Notes: generated by a model from the letters alone, not told the origin. A stretch of DNA of 64,000 bases from Parapontixanthobacter sp963736595 (GCA_963736595.1 CAVTPG010000005.1:1-64000); one strand, 5' to 3'; shown: positions 28,387 to 37,939, counted from the first letter of the stretch. A program made the numbers and translations.

Positions 28387-29957
28387 ACGCCGAGACCGAC
28401 CTTAAATCCCAGCTTCCAGGCCTGGAAACCGACAATCCTGCAGCGTCTTACTTCAGCCCGGCTTTGACCGGCAAAACCGCCTGCGTCGTGGGCGCAGGGT
28501 TCGGCGGACTGGCCTTGGCCATTCGGTTGCAATCGGCAGGGATCAACACAACGGTTGTGGAGAAACGCGACAAGCCCGGTGGCCGCGCGTATTTTTGGGA
28601 AAAAGACGGCTTCACTTTCGATGGCGGGCCGACCGTCATCACCGATCCGCCCTGTTTGGAAGAATTATGGGCCTTGAGCGGTCATGACATTGCTGACGAC
28701 ATCGAATTGATGCCGGTCATGCCGTTTTATCGCCTGAACTGGCCGGACGGCACCAATTTCGATTATTCGAACGACGATGACAGTCTGCGGGAGGAAATCG
28801 GCAAGCTCGATCCCGATGACATCGCCGGATATTACCGTTTCCTCGACTATGCGGCTGGGGTTTACGAAGAGGGTTATGTGAAGCTTGGCCATGTGCCGTT
28901 TCTCGATTTCAAATCTATGTTGAAAGCCGCTCCGGCGCTGGCAAAGAAACAAGCCTACCGCTCGGTCTATTCGATGGTTTCGAGTTTCGTAAAAAGCGAG
29001 AAACTGCGCGAAGCCTTGTCGTTTCACACACTGCTGGTCGGCGGCAACCCGATGAAGACCAGCGCGATTTACGCGCTTATTCACAAGCTGGAAAAAGATG
29101 GCGGCGTGTGGTGGGCGAAGGGCGGCACGAACCGCTTAATCGCGGCGATGGTCACGCATTTCGAGCGGCTCGGCGGCACCATGCGCGTGGGCGATGGAGT
29201 GAAGCAGGTCCACACGCTGGGCAACCGGATCACCGGGGTGGAAACGGAAAGCGGCTGGAGCCAGGATTTCGATGCTGTGGCCAGCAACGCCGACATCATG
29301 CATTCCTATCGCGACTTGCTCAGCACCTCGAAACGCGGCGGCGATTACGCCAAGAAACTGGCGAAGAAGAAGTTCTCGCCCGGCTTGTTCGTGGTGCATT
29401 TCGGCCTCGAGGGCACCTGGCCCGGTATTCCGCACCACATGATCCTGTTTGGGCCGCGCTATAAGGCGTTGCTCGAAGATATTTACGACAACGGTGTGTT
29501 GTCGCAGGACTTCTCGATCTATCTGCATCACCCCACCGTGACCGATCCAAGCATGGCGCCGGAAGGCAAAAGTACCTTCTACGCGCTGGTTCCGGTCGCC
29601 CATATGGGCAAGCTGGCAGTCGATTGGGATGAAGTGGGACCGATCTTGGAAAAACGCATCTTGGATGAAGTCGGCAGGCGTCTGGTCCCTGACATTCACG
29701 ACCGGATCGTGACCAAATTCCACTATGCGCCAAAGGACTTTGCCGGTGATCTGAATGCGCATCTTGGCAGCGCGTTCTCGCTAGAGCCGCTGCTGACGCA
29801 AAGCGCGTGGTTCCGGGGTCACAATCGCGACGATGTGGTGAAGAACTTTTACCTCGTCGGTGCCGGGACGCATCCGGGTGCAGGCATTCCCGGCGTCGTC
29901 GGCAGCGCCAAGGCGACAGCGGGCCTGATGCTGGAAGACCTTGCGGTTCCTGCGTGA
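28383..29957 (+). CDS. crtI: Phytoene desaturase
   Basis: 524 aa. FAD motif VVGAGFGGLALAIRLQ with the following VEKRDKPGGRAYFWEKDGF, GGPTVIT, and the C-terminal GAGTHPGAGIPGVVGSAKA signature of bacterial phytoene desaturases. It turns phytoene into lycopene by four desaturations. The start is in an ATGA overlap with crtY, and its stop overlaps the next start (GTGA at 29954). Confidence 0.96.
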   Translation: MNAETDLKSQLPGLETDNPAASYFSPALTGKTACVVGAGFGGLALAIRLQSAGINTTVVEKRDKPGGRAYFWEKDGFTFDGGPTVITDPPCLEELWALSGHDIADDIELMPVMPFYRLNWPDGTNFDYSNDDDSLREEIGKLDPDDIAGYYRFLDYAAGVYEEGYVKLGHVPFLDFKSMLKAAPALAKKQAYRSVYSMVSSFVKSEKLREALSFHTLLVGGNPMKTSAIYALIHKLEKDGGVWWAKGGTNRLIAAMVTHFERLGGTMRVGDGVKQVHTLGNRITGVETESGWSQDFDAVASNADIMHSYRDLLSTSKRGGDYAKKLAKKKFSPGLFVVHFGLEGTWPGIPHHMILFGPRYKALLEDIYDNGVLSQDFSIYLHHPTVTDPSMAPEGKSTFYALVPVAHMGKLAVDWDEVGPILEKRILDEVGRRLVPDIHDRIVTKFHYAPKDFAGDLNAHLGSAFSLEPLLTQSAWFRGHNRDDVVKNFYLVGAGTHPGAGIPGVVGSAKATAGLMLEDLAVPA

Positions 29958-30544
29958 GCGAAATGAAGAGTATTGCGGTTTATTGCGGGTCGGCAACGCC
30001 TGCGGATACCCGTTATATGGAACTGGCTCGTGAAGTCGGGCAGACCCTGGCCGAGCGCGAGATTACCGTGGTTTACGGCGGAGGCAGGCTGGGCCTGATG
30101 GGCGCGGTTGCGTCCGGCGCGCTGGAGGCAGGCGGCACCGTCATCGGTATCATTCCCGAGGCTTTGGCTAACAGCGAAGTCTCCAATCACGATTGCACCC
30201 AATTGCACACGGTATCGGGAATGCATGAGCGCAAGCAACGCTTCACCGATTTGTCGGACGGCTTTGTAACGATGCCCGGCGGGGTGGGCACGATGGACGA
30301 ATTCTGGGAAGCGGTTAGCTGGGCGCAATTGGGCTATCATGCCAGCCCGGTGGGCCTCCTCAACGCATTCGGATTTTATGACAAATTGATCGCATTCAAC
30401 AGCCACATGGCTGAGGTCGGCTTCGTACGGCCGCTGCATCAGGGTATCGTCCAATCGGCGGAGAGTTTGCCCGATTTGCTCGATAAAATGGCATCTTACA
30501 CACCGCACAAACCCATTTTCGACATGACGGCCAAAGACTTGTAG
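29954..30544 (+). CDS. LOG-family (TIGR00730) Rossmann protein
   Basis: 196 aa from the GTG at 29954, overlapping the crtI stop by 4 bases; ATG at 29963 is an alternative. Motifs YGGGRLGLMGAVA and MPGGVGTMDEFWEAVSWAQ are the PGGxGTxxE signature of the LOG family, which includes enzymes that release cytokinin bases from nucleoside monophosphates by removing ribose phosphate. Here the substrate is unknown. It sits inside the crt operon between crtI and crtB. Confidence 0.9.
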   Translation: MSEMKSIAVYCGSATPADTRYMELAREVGQTLAEREITVVYGGGRLGLMGAVASGALEAGGTVIGIIPEALANSEVSNHDCTQLHTVSGMHERKQRFTDLSDGFVTMPGGVGTMDEFWEAVSWAQLGYHASPVGLLNAFGFYDKLIAFNSHMAEVGFVRPLHQGIVQSAESLPDLLDKMASYTPHKPIFDMTAKDL

Positions 30545-30611
30545 GGCAATTCGTGAACCCTTTTGCATTACGAATGCGTAATCATAAACAAGACTTAATG
30601 GATCATCGCAT

Positions 30612-31625
30612 TTGAATAAGCCCCGCCTGTTATCCCCTTCGCGGGTTATGCGTTCCACCCCCGGACAGCCGGGCGGCGGGCGGCCACGCCATGCGCTGGT
30701 CGAAAAAGCGCGCGAGGCCATCCGCAAAGGCTCGCACAGTTTCGATATGGCATCCGCACTGTTCGATCGCAAAACACGCGAGCGGGTGTGGTTGCTTTAT
30801 GCCTGGTGCCGCCGCTGCGACGATATTGCCGACAATCAGGATATGGGCGGCGCGCTGGGCACACAGAAGAACAAGCAAGACCGGCTGGAAGCGATCCGGG
30901 TGCTGACCAGACGCGCTTTCGAGGGGCAGCCGACCGCCGATCCGGCATTCGATGGCTTCGGGCTGGTCGCCTCGGAAACGGGCATTACGCGCGATATGGC
31001 CGAGGATGTGATCGCGGGCTTTGCATTGGACGCATCCGACTGGCAGCCGCGCACCGATGGCGACATGATGCGCTATTGCTATCATGTTGCCGGCGCGGTC
31101 GGCGTCATCATGGCGCAAGTCATGGGCGTGCCTTCAGACGATGGTGAAACACTGGACCGGGCGTGCGATCTGGGCCTTGCGTTTCAGCTTGCCAATATAA
31201 GCCGCGACATTGTGGAGGATGCTGCGGCGGAGCGATGCTATCTTCCCGATAACTGGCTGGTGGAAAAGGATCTGGAGCCGGGCGAGCACGCCAAACCGCA
31301 TAACCGCTTCGTTCTGGCGTCGCTTATGCCGCGTATTGTGACACGGATGGATCGGCATATTGCGGCGGCGCGCATGGGTGCATCGACGCTGCCGTTTCGG
31401 CAGAGATGGGCGATCTTGTCAGCCGCGCGCATCTATGGCGCGATCGGTCACAAAGTTCTCAATCGCGGACAGAATGCCTGGAATACGCGTGTGGTGATCA
31501 GTCCTTTGGCCAAGCTGGGCCATGTCACGGCGGCCTTGTTCGAAACGATCAACAACGATCCAACGCCGCCCGATCCGATGCCGCAATGGTCTCGCGGATT
31601 GCTGCAGCCTGTCAAAGGTTGGTAA
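30612..31625 (+). CDS. crtB: Phytoene synthase
   Basis: 337 aa. The two Asp-rich motifs DDIADNQD and NISRDIVEDA, and YCYHVAGAVG between them, mark the squalene/phytoene synthases. It joins two geranylgeranyl diphosphates to phytoene, the first carotenoid step. The TTG at 30612 keeps the whole N-terminus; ATG at 30648 would remove 12 residues and is possible. It lies 67 bases after the LOG gene and converges with the MFS pump 4 bases away. Confidence 0.95.
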   Translation: MNKPRLLSPSRVMRSTPGQPGGGRPRHALVEKAREAIRKGSHSFDMASALFDRKTRERVWLLYAWCRRCDDIADNQDMGGALGTQKNKQDRLEAIRVLTRRAFEGQPTADPAFDGFGLVASETGITRDMAEDVIAGFALDASDWQPRTDGDMMRYCYHVAGAVGVIMAQVMGVPSDDGETLDRACDLGLAFQLANISRDIVEDAAAERCYLPDNWLVEKDLEPGEHAKPHNRFVLASLMPRIVTRMDRHIAAARMGASTLPFRQRWAILSAARIYGAIGHKVLNRGQNAWNTRVVISPLAKLGHVTAALFETINNDPTPPDPMPQWSRGLLQPVKGW

Positions 31626-31629
31626 GCGC

Positions 31630-32874
31630 TTAGGGTTGCGACAGGCTGGCTTTTTGCGGCCTTCTAAATAAGCGCCCCCGCTCGCTGTACAACACCGCCA
31701 TTAAAGCGAGCACTGCGCAAATCAGCAAAGCCGTCGCAAAGGGTTTGGCCGTTCCATCGAATGCCTGACCGATTACTGCGCCAAGAACTGCTGCCGTGGT
31801 CATGCGCAAAAATGTTTGTGCCGATGATGCGGCTCCCGCGATATGATAGAAGGGCTGCATCGCAATGGAGCTGAAATTCGCGCCGATAAAGCCCAGCAGC
31901 GCAAGATTTATCGCCATCAGCGGGGCAAATTGCCACAAGGGTTGCTGTGCTTGACTGGCCGATAAAAGCTGCAACCCGCTGACCATGATGATGGCCAACA
32001 ACGCGGCATGGCTGACGCGGCGCGCACCGAATTTCTCGACGATCCGGCTGTTCACGAAATTGGCAAAAACCATGCCGCTGACCATCGCGCCAAAGACCAG
32101 CGGGAAGCCTGCGCCGACGCCGAATGTCTCACCGATCAATTGCTGCGCGCTGTTGATAAAGCCGAACAGAGAGCCGAAAACCAGTGCGCTTCCAACGGTG
32201 TAGCCGATCGCGCTGCGCACCGTTACCGCTGCTTTCATATTGGTTAAAATCACGCCGACGTTGATCTGCTGCCGATTGGTGGGCTCCAGCGTTTCGGGCA
32301 ATCGCATCCAGACCCACGCGGCAACAGCAGCGCCCTGCACCACCATCGCGCCGAAAATCCAGCGCCAGTCCGCGACCAGTAAGATCGCCTGACCGATGAA
32401 CGGAGCCAGCAGCGGCACCAGCAGAAAGGTCATCATTATCAAGCTCATAAGCCGCGCCATCCGATCACCGCCGACTTGATCACGGACAATGGCGGCAGGC
32501 ACTACGGTCAATGCGGCACAGCCCAAGCCCTGAATGGCGCGCATCGCGACCAGTAGCGGAAAGCTTGTCACCAAAGCGCAAGCCAATGATAAGGCGACAT
32601 AAAATGCCAGCCCGAAAAACAGAAGCGGCCGGCGACCGAAGCGATCGGCAAATGCGCCGGGGAACAACGCGCCGATCCCGGCTCCCAGCAAATAAGCGCC
32701 GATCACCAATTGCCGCTCGTTACCCGAGACGCCAAAATCTGCCGCCATCGCACCCAGACCCGGCAGCATTGCGTCGATGCCAAAGGCTTGCAGGCTCATC
32801 AACGCGGCCATCATCGCGATCAATTCGCGCTCGCTCAAACCGGAGCGATTAAGGATTTTGGCGGCGGGAGACAT
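31630..32874 (-). CDS. Bcr/CflA-type MFS drug efflux pump
   Basis: 414 aa from the ATG at 32874 with AAGGA 6 bases upstream; a longer frame upstream has no site. Twelve transmembrane segments; motif A GAFADRFGRRPLLFFG in loop 2-3 and GLGCAALTVVPAAIVRD in helices 4-5, as in Bcr/CflA multidrug transporters. It should export drugs or metabolites with proton influx. Substrate unknown. Divergent from dinB. Confidence 0.9.
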   Translation of the reverse strand: MSPAAKILNRSGLSERELIAMMAALMSLQAFGIDAMLPGLGAMAADFGVSGNERQLVIGAYLLGAGIGALFPGAFADRFGRRPLLFFGLAFYVALSLACALVTSFPLLVAMRAIQGLGCAALTVVPAAIVRDQVGGDRMARLMSLIMMTFLLVPLLAPFIGQAILLVADWRWIFGAMVVQGAAVAAWVWMRLPETLEPTNRQQINVGVILTNMKAAVTVRSAIGYTVGSALVFGSLFGFINSAQQLIGETFGVGAGFPLVFGAMVSGMVFANFVNSRIVEKFGARRVSHAALLAIIMVSGLQLLSASQAQQPLWQFAPLMAINLALLGFIGANFSSIAMQPFYHIAGAASSAQTFLRMTTAAVLGAVIGQAFDGTAKPFATALLICAVLALMAVLYSERGRLFRRPQKASLSQP

Positions 32875-32920
32875 GGTCAGTCCTTGGGCGCAGCCGAACC
32901 AATGAGCCAGCTTTTTTGCG

Positions 32921-32932
32921 AGGAGTACTCCT
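32921..32932. promoter_or_regulatory. 12-base palindrome between the MFS pump and dinB
   Basis: AGGAGTACTCCT is a perfect palindrome 47 bases before the MFS start and 63 before dinB. A repressor or MarR/TetR-like protein could bind; it does not resemble the alphaproteobacterial LexA box (GTTC-N7-GTTC), which I did not find here. Confidence 0.3.
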
Positions 32933-32994
32933 GCACAGCGCTTCGGCATCGCAACGGTTCCGTATCGCGCAAGAATGGCTATATTGCTTGTGTC

Positions 32995-34203
32995 GTGAGC
33001 GAATCCGCCCCTCTCAAAGTGCCTGCCGAGGCATCGGTCCACAAGGGGCCTGAAACGGGTCACAAGGATGTCGAGCCAGTATCAAGCGTCGGCGAGAGCG
33101 ACACGGATGGCGATAATCCGCCCGACCCCTTCGCGCGCAAGATCATTCACATCGATATGGATGCATTTTTCGCCAGCGTGGAGCAGCGCGACCATCCCGA
33201 ATTGCGGGGTAAGCCGGTTGCGGTTGGCGGATCGTCGGGGCGCGGCGTGGTCGCGGCCGCCAGCTATGAAGCGCGCAAATTCGGCGTCAAATCCGCGATG
33301 CCGTCAATTACGGCGAAACGAATGTGTCCCGACCTGATCTTTTGCAAATCCCGCTTCGATGTCTATCGCGAAGTCAGCCGCCAGATCCGCGAAATTTTTC
33401 GTCACCATACCGATCTGGTCGAACCGCTGAGCCTAGACGAAGCCTATCTCGATGTGACGCAGGATATTCACGGGCTTGGCTCGGCGACGGCCATCGCGCA
33501 GGCAATCCGCCGCTCCATTGCGCAAGAAACCCGCCTGACGGCCAGCGCCGGGGTCAGCTACAACAAATTCCTTGCCAAGCTGGCCAGCGACCAGAACAAG
33601 CCCGATGGCATTTGCGTCATCAAACCGGGCGAAGGTCCGGCATTCGTGCAATCGCTCCCCATCCGCCGGTTTCACGGGGTCGGCCCAAAGGGCGCTGAAA
33701 AAATGGCGCGGCTTGGCATCGAAACCGGCGCAGACCTTGCCGCCAAGGATTTCGAATTTCTCAAAGCCAATTTCGGCAGCTTTGCCGACTACCTCTATCG
33801 CGCGGCGCGTGGGATCGACACCCGCCCCGTCCGCTCCAATCGCATCCGCAAATCGGTCGGCGGCGAACGCACATTCAGCGAAGATATTTCAGCTGGCCCG
33901 CTTCTGCGCGAGACATTGGATAATATCGTGGAAATCGTGTGGGACCGGATCGAGCACAACAAAGCCAAGGGCCGCACCGTCACACTGAAAATCAAATATA
34001 ATGATTTTCGCATCGCCAGCCACGCCAAGACCTTGCCGCGCATTGTCAAGGACAAGGCCGAATTTGCCGAAATCGCGCTAGAACTGTTGGGCGAGATGTT
34101 GCCCCTGCCCCTGCCCATTCGCCTGATGGGTTTGCAGCTATCGAAGCTGGACGGTGTGCCGGTGAAAAAACCGCGCGATACTGCGCAACTCACGCTACTA
34201 TAG
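32995..34203 (+). CDS. dinB: DNA polymerase IV
   Basis: 402 aa from the GTG at 32995. About 50 acidic, low-complexity residues precede the catalytic domain, which begins IIHIDMDAFFASVEQRDHP; SLDEAYLDVT holds the other catalytic acids, and GVSYNKFLAKLASDQNKPDG and HGVGPKGAEKMARLG follow. It copies damaged DNA in an error-prone way. The extra N-terminus is unusual; a later internal start closer to the catalytic domain cannot be ruled out. Confidence 0.93.
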   Translation: MSESAPLKVPAEASVHKGPETGHKDVEPVSSVGESDTDGDNPPDPFARKIIHIDMDAFFASVEQRDHPELRGKPVAVGGSSGRGVVAAASYEARKFGVKSAMPSITAKRMCPDLIFCKSRFDVYREVSRQIREIFRHHTDLVEPLSLDEAYLDVTQDIHGLGSATAIAQAIRRSIAQETRLTASAGVSYNKFLAKLASDQNKPDGICVIKPGEGPAFVQSLPIRRFHGVGPKGAEKMARLGIETGADLAAKDFEFLKANFGSFADYLYRAARGIDTRPVRSNRIRKSVGGERTFSEDISAGPLLRETLDNIVEIVWDRIEHNKAKGRTVTLKIKYNDFRIASHAKTLPRIVKDKAEFAEIALELLGEMLPLPLPIRLMGLQLSKLDGVPVKKPRDTAQLTLL

Positions 34204-34215
34204 GGCGTTGCGCCT

Positions 34216-34704
34216 CTAGAGCGCCGAGCTTTCTTTCTGGACGGCCTGCCATTTTTGCAAGGCTTCGCGGGCTTTTCCGCTCAAAGGTTCGGGCAGCGAG
34301 TGAGTCGGGAAAAACCGCGCTTCCACCACTTCGCGATTATCGGCGCGCGGCATCGAGAGGACCAAGCCGGTGTACAGATGCGAGGTGCTGGTCGCGCCCA
34401 GAAATGCGTCGTCAAATGTCTCGACCAGCGACAATTTCGCCGCTTCGCATCCGGTTTCTTCCAGCAATTCGCGGCGCGCGGCGACTTCGGGTGCTTCGCC
34501 GCGATGAATACCGCCACCGGGCAAAGTCCAGCGCCCGTGGCCATAGCTTTGCCGGATCAGTAGCACTTTACCATCTGCCGCTGTGCCGATGATCGACACG
34601 CTTTTCAAATGCGGTTTCAGGATCGGCCACACCTTCATGCGCAGGCGGTGGGCAAGCCGTAACCCTGCACGATGCACGGGTGCAGGCAGCCAGTTCAAAT
34701 TCAT
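34216..34704 (-). CDS. NUDIX hydrolase
   Basis: 162 aa. The Nudix box reads GGGIHRGEAPE...ARRELLEETG, with all conserved Gly, Glu and Arg residues. It hydrolyses a nucleoside diphosphate linked to something else; the substrate cannot be told from sequence. Its ATG overlaps the pgl stop by 4 bases, so it is coupled to pgl. It converges with dinB. Confidence 0.9.
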   Translation of the reverse strand: MNLNWLPAPVHRAGLRLAHRLRMKVWPILKPHLKSVSIIGTAADGKVLLIRQSYGHGRWTLPGGGIHRGEAPEVAARRELLEETGCEAAKLSLVETFDDAFLGATSTSHLYTGLVLSMPRADNREVVEARFFPTHSLPEPLSGKAREALQKWQAVQKESSAL

Positions 34705-35360
34705 GCGAAGCAGATGATTGGCTGATCGGCCACACGCAGCAAGCGCGCAATCGGCAGATCATGCGCGCCCGCCATCGCCTCGTCGAATACGCTGCGTTTG
34801 TCGTCCCCGCGAATGAAGAACATGATCTGGTCGCTGTCGATTAGCGCAGGAATAGTCAGAGTGACGCGGTCAAACGGTGCTTCGGGTGGTAAAGGATCGG
34901 GCGTCAATTGCCGCACCCGCTGCGGATCGTCCGCTTGCGGATCGGTGTTCGGAAACAGCGAAGCGATATGTCCGTCCGCGCCCATGCCCAGCCACACCAG
35001 CGCGAAGTGCGGGATCTTCTCCATGATCGACAAAGTGACGACCGTCGCCCCGATCGGCTCGAACAGTTTGCGCAATTTGCCTGTATTGCTGGCCGGATGA
35101 TCCTCCGCCACGATCCGGTCATCCCCCGGCCAGATGTTCAGCCGCGCAAAATCCAGCCGCTCATCTTTTGCCATCGCCGCATCTTGCGCAATCAGCGCTT
35201 CGATAATCGGAAACGGCGTCGATCCACCCGGCAGGCAAATCGCCACCGGCTCTTCGTTTTCGTTCAGCTTTTGGCGCAAAAAGGAATGGAGCCAGGACGC
35301 GATTTCCGCATCTTCGGCTCCATCCCGGATCGTCACATTATGTTGGTGGGCATCGCTCAT
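34701..35360 (-). CDS. pgl: 6-phosphogluconolactonase
   Basis: 219 aa. ICLPGGSTPFPIIEAL, DFARLNIWPGDDRIV and GMGADGHIASLFPNT are the conserved motifs; the GADGH histidine is catalytic. It opens 6-phosphoglucono-lactone in the pentose-phosphate and Entner-Doudoroff routes. AAGGG lies before the ATG. It is followed by the coupled NUDIX gene. Confidence 0.92.
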   Translation of the reverse strand: MSDAHQHNVTIRDGAEDAEIASWLHSFLRQKLNENEEPVAICLPGGSTPFPIIEALIAQDAAMAKDERLDFARLNIWPGDDRIVAEDHPASNTGKLRKLFEPIGATVVTLSIMEKIPHFALVWLGMGADGHIASLFPNTDPQADDPQRVRQLTPDPLPPEAPFDRVTLTIPALIDSDQIMFFIRGDDKRSVFDEAMAGAHDLPIARLLRVADQPIICFA

Positions 35361-35371
35361 CGCATAGCCCT

Positions 35372-35390
35372 TAATGCGGTCTGCGCATTA
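35372..35390 (-). promoter_or_regulatory. Hairpin at the end of dps and before pgl
   Basis: TAATGCG and CGCATTA, 7-base perfect arms around 5 bases, beginning at the dps stop codon and ending 12 bases before the pgl ATG. There is no T run, so it is more likely an mRNA-stability or readthrough element than a full terminator. Confidence 0.4.
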
Positions 35391-35849
35391 CTTCAAAGTT
35401 TGCGTCAGGAACCAGACGCGCTGTTCGGCCATGTCGGTCCAGTCATCGAGCAAGCCGTCCGTGGCATTATCGGCCGCTTCTTCGGCCAGCGGCTTCATGC
35501 CTTTCAGACGCTCGACCAGCTTGGAATTATCATCGCGCAATTCCTCAACCATCTTGTCGGCAGACAGGCCGGTATCGTCCTGATCCTTGATTTGCGTATG
35601 CTGCGACATTGCACTGAGCGAAGTCAGCGTATCATGGCCCAGCTTGCGAACCCGCTCGGCAATATCGTCGATCTGGTCGCGCACTTCGATGGCGTGGGTG
35701 TCGAACAGCAGATGGAGATCGTGAAAGCGCGGTCCGGCCACGTGCCAGTGAAAGTTCTTGGTTTTCAGATACAGGGCAAAATGATCGGCCAGCAGCCCGT
35801 TCAGTTCCTTCACCAGTGCAGTTTTTGAATTATTTCCGGCTTCGGCCAT
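35388..35849 (-). CDS. dps: Dps-family ferritin-like DNA-protection protein
   Basis: 153 aa. The dinuclear iron site is readable: KNFHWHVAGPRFHDLHLLFD and the E/D residues in HAIEVRDQIDDIAER. Dps oligomers oxidise and store iron and shield DNA in starvation or oxidative stress. The length fits the family. An N-terminal basic tail is nearly absent, so DNA binding may be weak. Confidence 0.92.
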   Translation of the reverse strand: MAEAGNNSKTALVKELNGLLADHFALYLKTKNFHWHVAGPRFHDLHLLFDTHAIEVRDQIDDIAERVRKLGHDTLTSLSAMSQHTQIKDQDDTGLSADKMVEELRDDNSKLVERLKGMKPLAEEAADNATDGLLDDWTDMAEQRVWFLTQTLK

Positions 35850-35971
35850 ATGTATTTTTCCTTCAATTGGACCCTGTTGATTTGCCTAACCAACGGGCGA
35901 AGCGCGGCTTGTTTCTGGGAAAGTTGCGAGTTTGGCGATTAGAGTGATGGGTATTTTCGCTTGGGCGCGAT

Positions 35972-36539
35972 TTAGCGGCTCCAGAGGTCAGTAAAGCCAA
36001 GGAACGCGATGATGACGATCAGGCCGACTGCTGCAACTATTCGCATCCGGCGCATGGTAAGTTCAGGAGCCATTCGCTCACCCGCAAGCCAGCCATAGGT
36101 CAGCGCAACGCCTGCGCCCAACGCACCGCCAGCCGCAATCACTATCGGGCTGTGCATCAGTGCCGCTATGACAAACAGCACCAGGCGCGCGCTATCCGCT
36201 GCCATGCCGGTCAGCATCACATAGAAAATCGCACCTGCCGATCGAGTTGGCTCGGCGATTGGCTTGGGCGGTTTTGTGCGGACGAGATCATACGCTGCCC
36301 ATAACGCCGCAACGGCCAGCAGGATGGCCAACGGTTCCGGCGGTAGATTAAGGCCGACACCTTCGCCGAGATAGGCTGCGAGCAACGGCCGATACAATGG
36401 CCGCCACCCATGCGATTGCCAGCAGCGGGAGATTGGTCCGGCTTTGCGCATGAAGCTGAGCGACCAGCACTTGCGAGCGTGAGCCGAACGTCAGCAGACC
36501 GCCAGCCAGCAAAGCGAGAGCAAAGACCAGCCACGACAT
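35972..36539 (-). pseudogene. Small multi-pass membrane protein (GDT1-like), frameshifted
   Basis: Two frames together encode about 188 aa: from 36539 (MSWLVFALALLAGGLLTFGS) to about 36375, then the second frame (LAAYLGEGVGLNLPPEPLAI) to 35972. Removing one base near 36375 joins them as VSAVLAAYLG. About six hydrophobic segments are seen. GSRSQVLVAQL resembles the GDKTQLLAALL motif of the TMEM165/GDT1 transporters, but the acidic residue is missing, so this match is weak. The break may be a sequencing error. Confidence 0.5.
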
Positions 36540-36598
36540 CGAATTATGCTGCGCTGCTGCTCAGATGCTGGACTGACGCGGACGTGCCAACGCTCAAT

Positions 36599-37939
36599 TC
36601 ACCAAGGTCCGGTGATCGCCAGCGTTTTTGTCGGGCTGTAGGAATTAACGAACAGCGTCTTTCCATCGGGCGAGAAACACGCGCCTGCCGGTTCGGTCTG
36701 CACCCGCAGCAACGCCAGCGGATAGGCTTGACCCTGCGGCGTAATCCCGCGCAAATGGTTGGTGACGGTGGAGGTGTATTGATCCTCGCACACGATCAGG
36801 TGTCCGTTCGGCGCGATCGTCAGATTATCGCCGTAATTGAACTGATCGGGGCTGGACGATTCAAAGAACAGATCGAGCGTATCGGCTGCGCCATCGCGTC
36901 CGGGAATGAGGCGGAACACCTGGCCCAGCTTGGCTGCACCACCGCTGGTCGCGCAGAAATACATCTCGCCCTCGCCCATATGGATGCCTTCGCCGCGCGC
37001 GATCATCAAACCGCCCTTGGCCGCGCCTTGCTTGCGCAAATCGTCGCCGGGGCTTTCCACATCGTCCATATCTACCCAGGCAACCGTATGAGCCTTGGTC
37101 AGCGTCATGCCGATCCTGTCCCAATTGCGGGAGTCGGTCGTGCCATCGGTCAGGGTCAGAGCTTGCAACTTGCCGCCCTTCGCCAAATCACCCGGTGCAT
37201 TCGGGATAAAGCGATACAGCATGGAATCGTCTTTATCCTCGGTCAGGTACACCATGCCAGTGACCGGATCGACGACGGCGGCTTCGTGATTGAAGCGGCC
37301 CATCGCCTTCAGCGGTTCGGGGTTAATGAGGCCCGTGCCATTGGCCGGAACTTCGAACACCCAGCCGTGATCCTTGCCCAATCCGTCACCGTAACGCTCA
37401 CCGGGACGCACGGGCGCTTCCTCGCAAGTCAGCCAGCTGCCCCACGGCGTTGTGCCACCAGCGCAATTGCGGATCGTCCCGCCCAGCGAGCGGAATTGCC
37501 GCTCGATATTCAGGGTCTTGGCATCCAGCACCATTGTTGTCGTGCCTCCGGGCAGCACCTTGCCTTCACGCCGGTCGAAGCCTGCAGGGATTTCGCCGCC
37601 AGTATCATCGGTCGGGATCAATTCGTGATTGCGGACCAGCGCGATTTTGCCGCCGCCAAGATCGAAACAGCCCATGCCGTCGGCCTTGTCGGGGACGGTG
37701 AGGCCATCATCCATCGCATCGCCCAGGCTGGAGACCACGCGATAGGAAAAGCCGCTTGGCAAATCCAGCAAGCCGTCGGGATCACTTACGAGCGGCCCAT
37801 AACCATTTGCCGACATCGCGCTGGCGACACTGGGCGCGGTCGAGCATCCGCTGGCGATCAGCGCGGCAAAGGCGCTGCCCGTTGCGCCCAGAAAACGGCG
37901 GCGATTGGTGGCAAGAGGTGATGTCGTGTGGTCGGTCAT
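36599..37939 (-). CDS. PhoX-type (DUF839) phosphatase, Tat-exported
   Basis: 446 aa. The N-terminus has TNRRRFLGATGSAF, a twin-arginine signal, also followed by SGC that could be lipidated. The body shows IALVRNHELI, GGTIRNCAGGTTPWGSWLTC, GRFNHEAAVVD and GDNLTIAPNG, the signatures of PhoX/DUF839. PhoX enzymes are calcium- and iron-dependent alkaline phosphatases used in phosphate shortage. Activity is inferred from the family. Confidence 0.88.
   Translation of the reverse strand: MTDHTTSPLATNRRRFLGATGSAFAALIASGCSTAPSVASAMSANGYGPLVSDPDGLLDLPSGFSYRVVSSLGDAMDDGLTVPDKADGMGCFDLGGGKIALVRNHELIPTDDTGGEIPAGFDRREGKVLPGGTTTMVLDAKTLNIERQFRSLGGTIRNCAGGTTPWGSWLTCEEAPVRPGERYGDGLGKDHGWVFEVPANGTGLINPEPLKAMGRFNHEAAVVDPVTGMVYLTEDKDDSMLYRFIPNAPGDLAKGGKLQALTLTDGTTDSRNWDRIGMTLTKAHTVAWVDMDDVESPGDDLRKQGAAKGGLMIARGEGIHMGEGEMYFCATSGGAAKLGQVFRLIPGRDGAADTLDLFFESSSPDQFNYGDNLTIAPNGHLIVCEDQYTSTVTNHLRGITPQGQAYPLALLRVQTEPAGACFSPDGKTLFVNSYSPTKTLAITGPW

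Noticed and set aside
32940..32995. LexA box before dinB
   Set aside because: No GTTC-N7-GTTC match; only a single GTTC is present.
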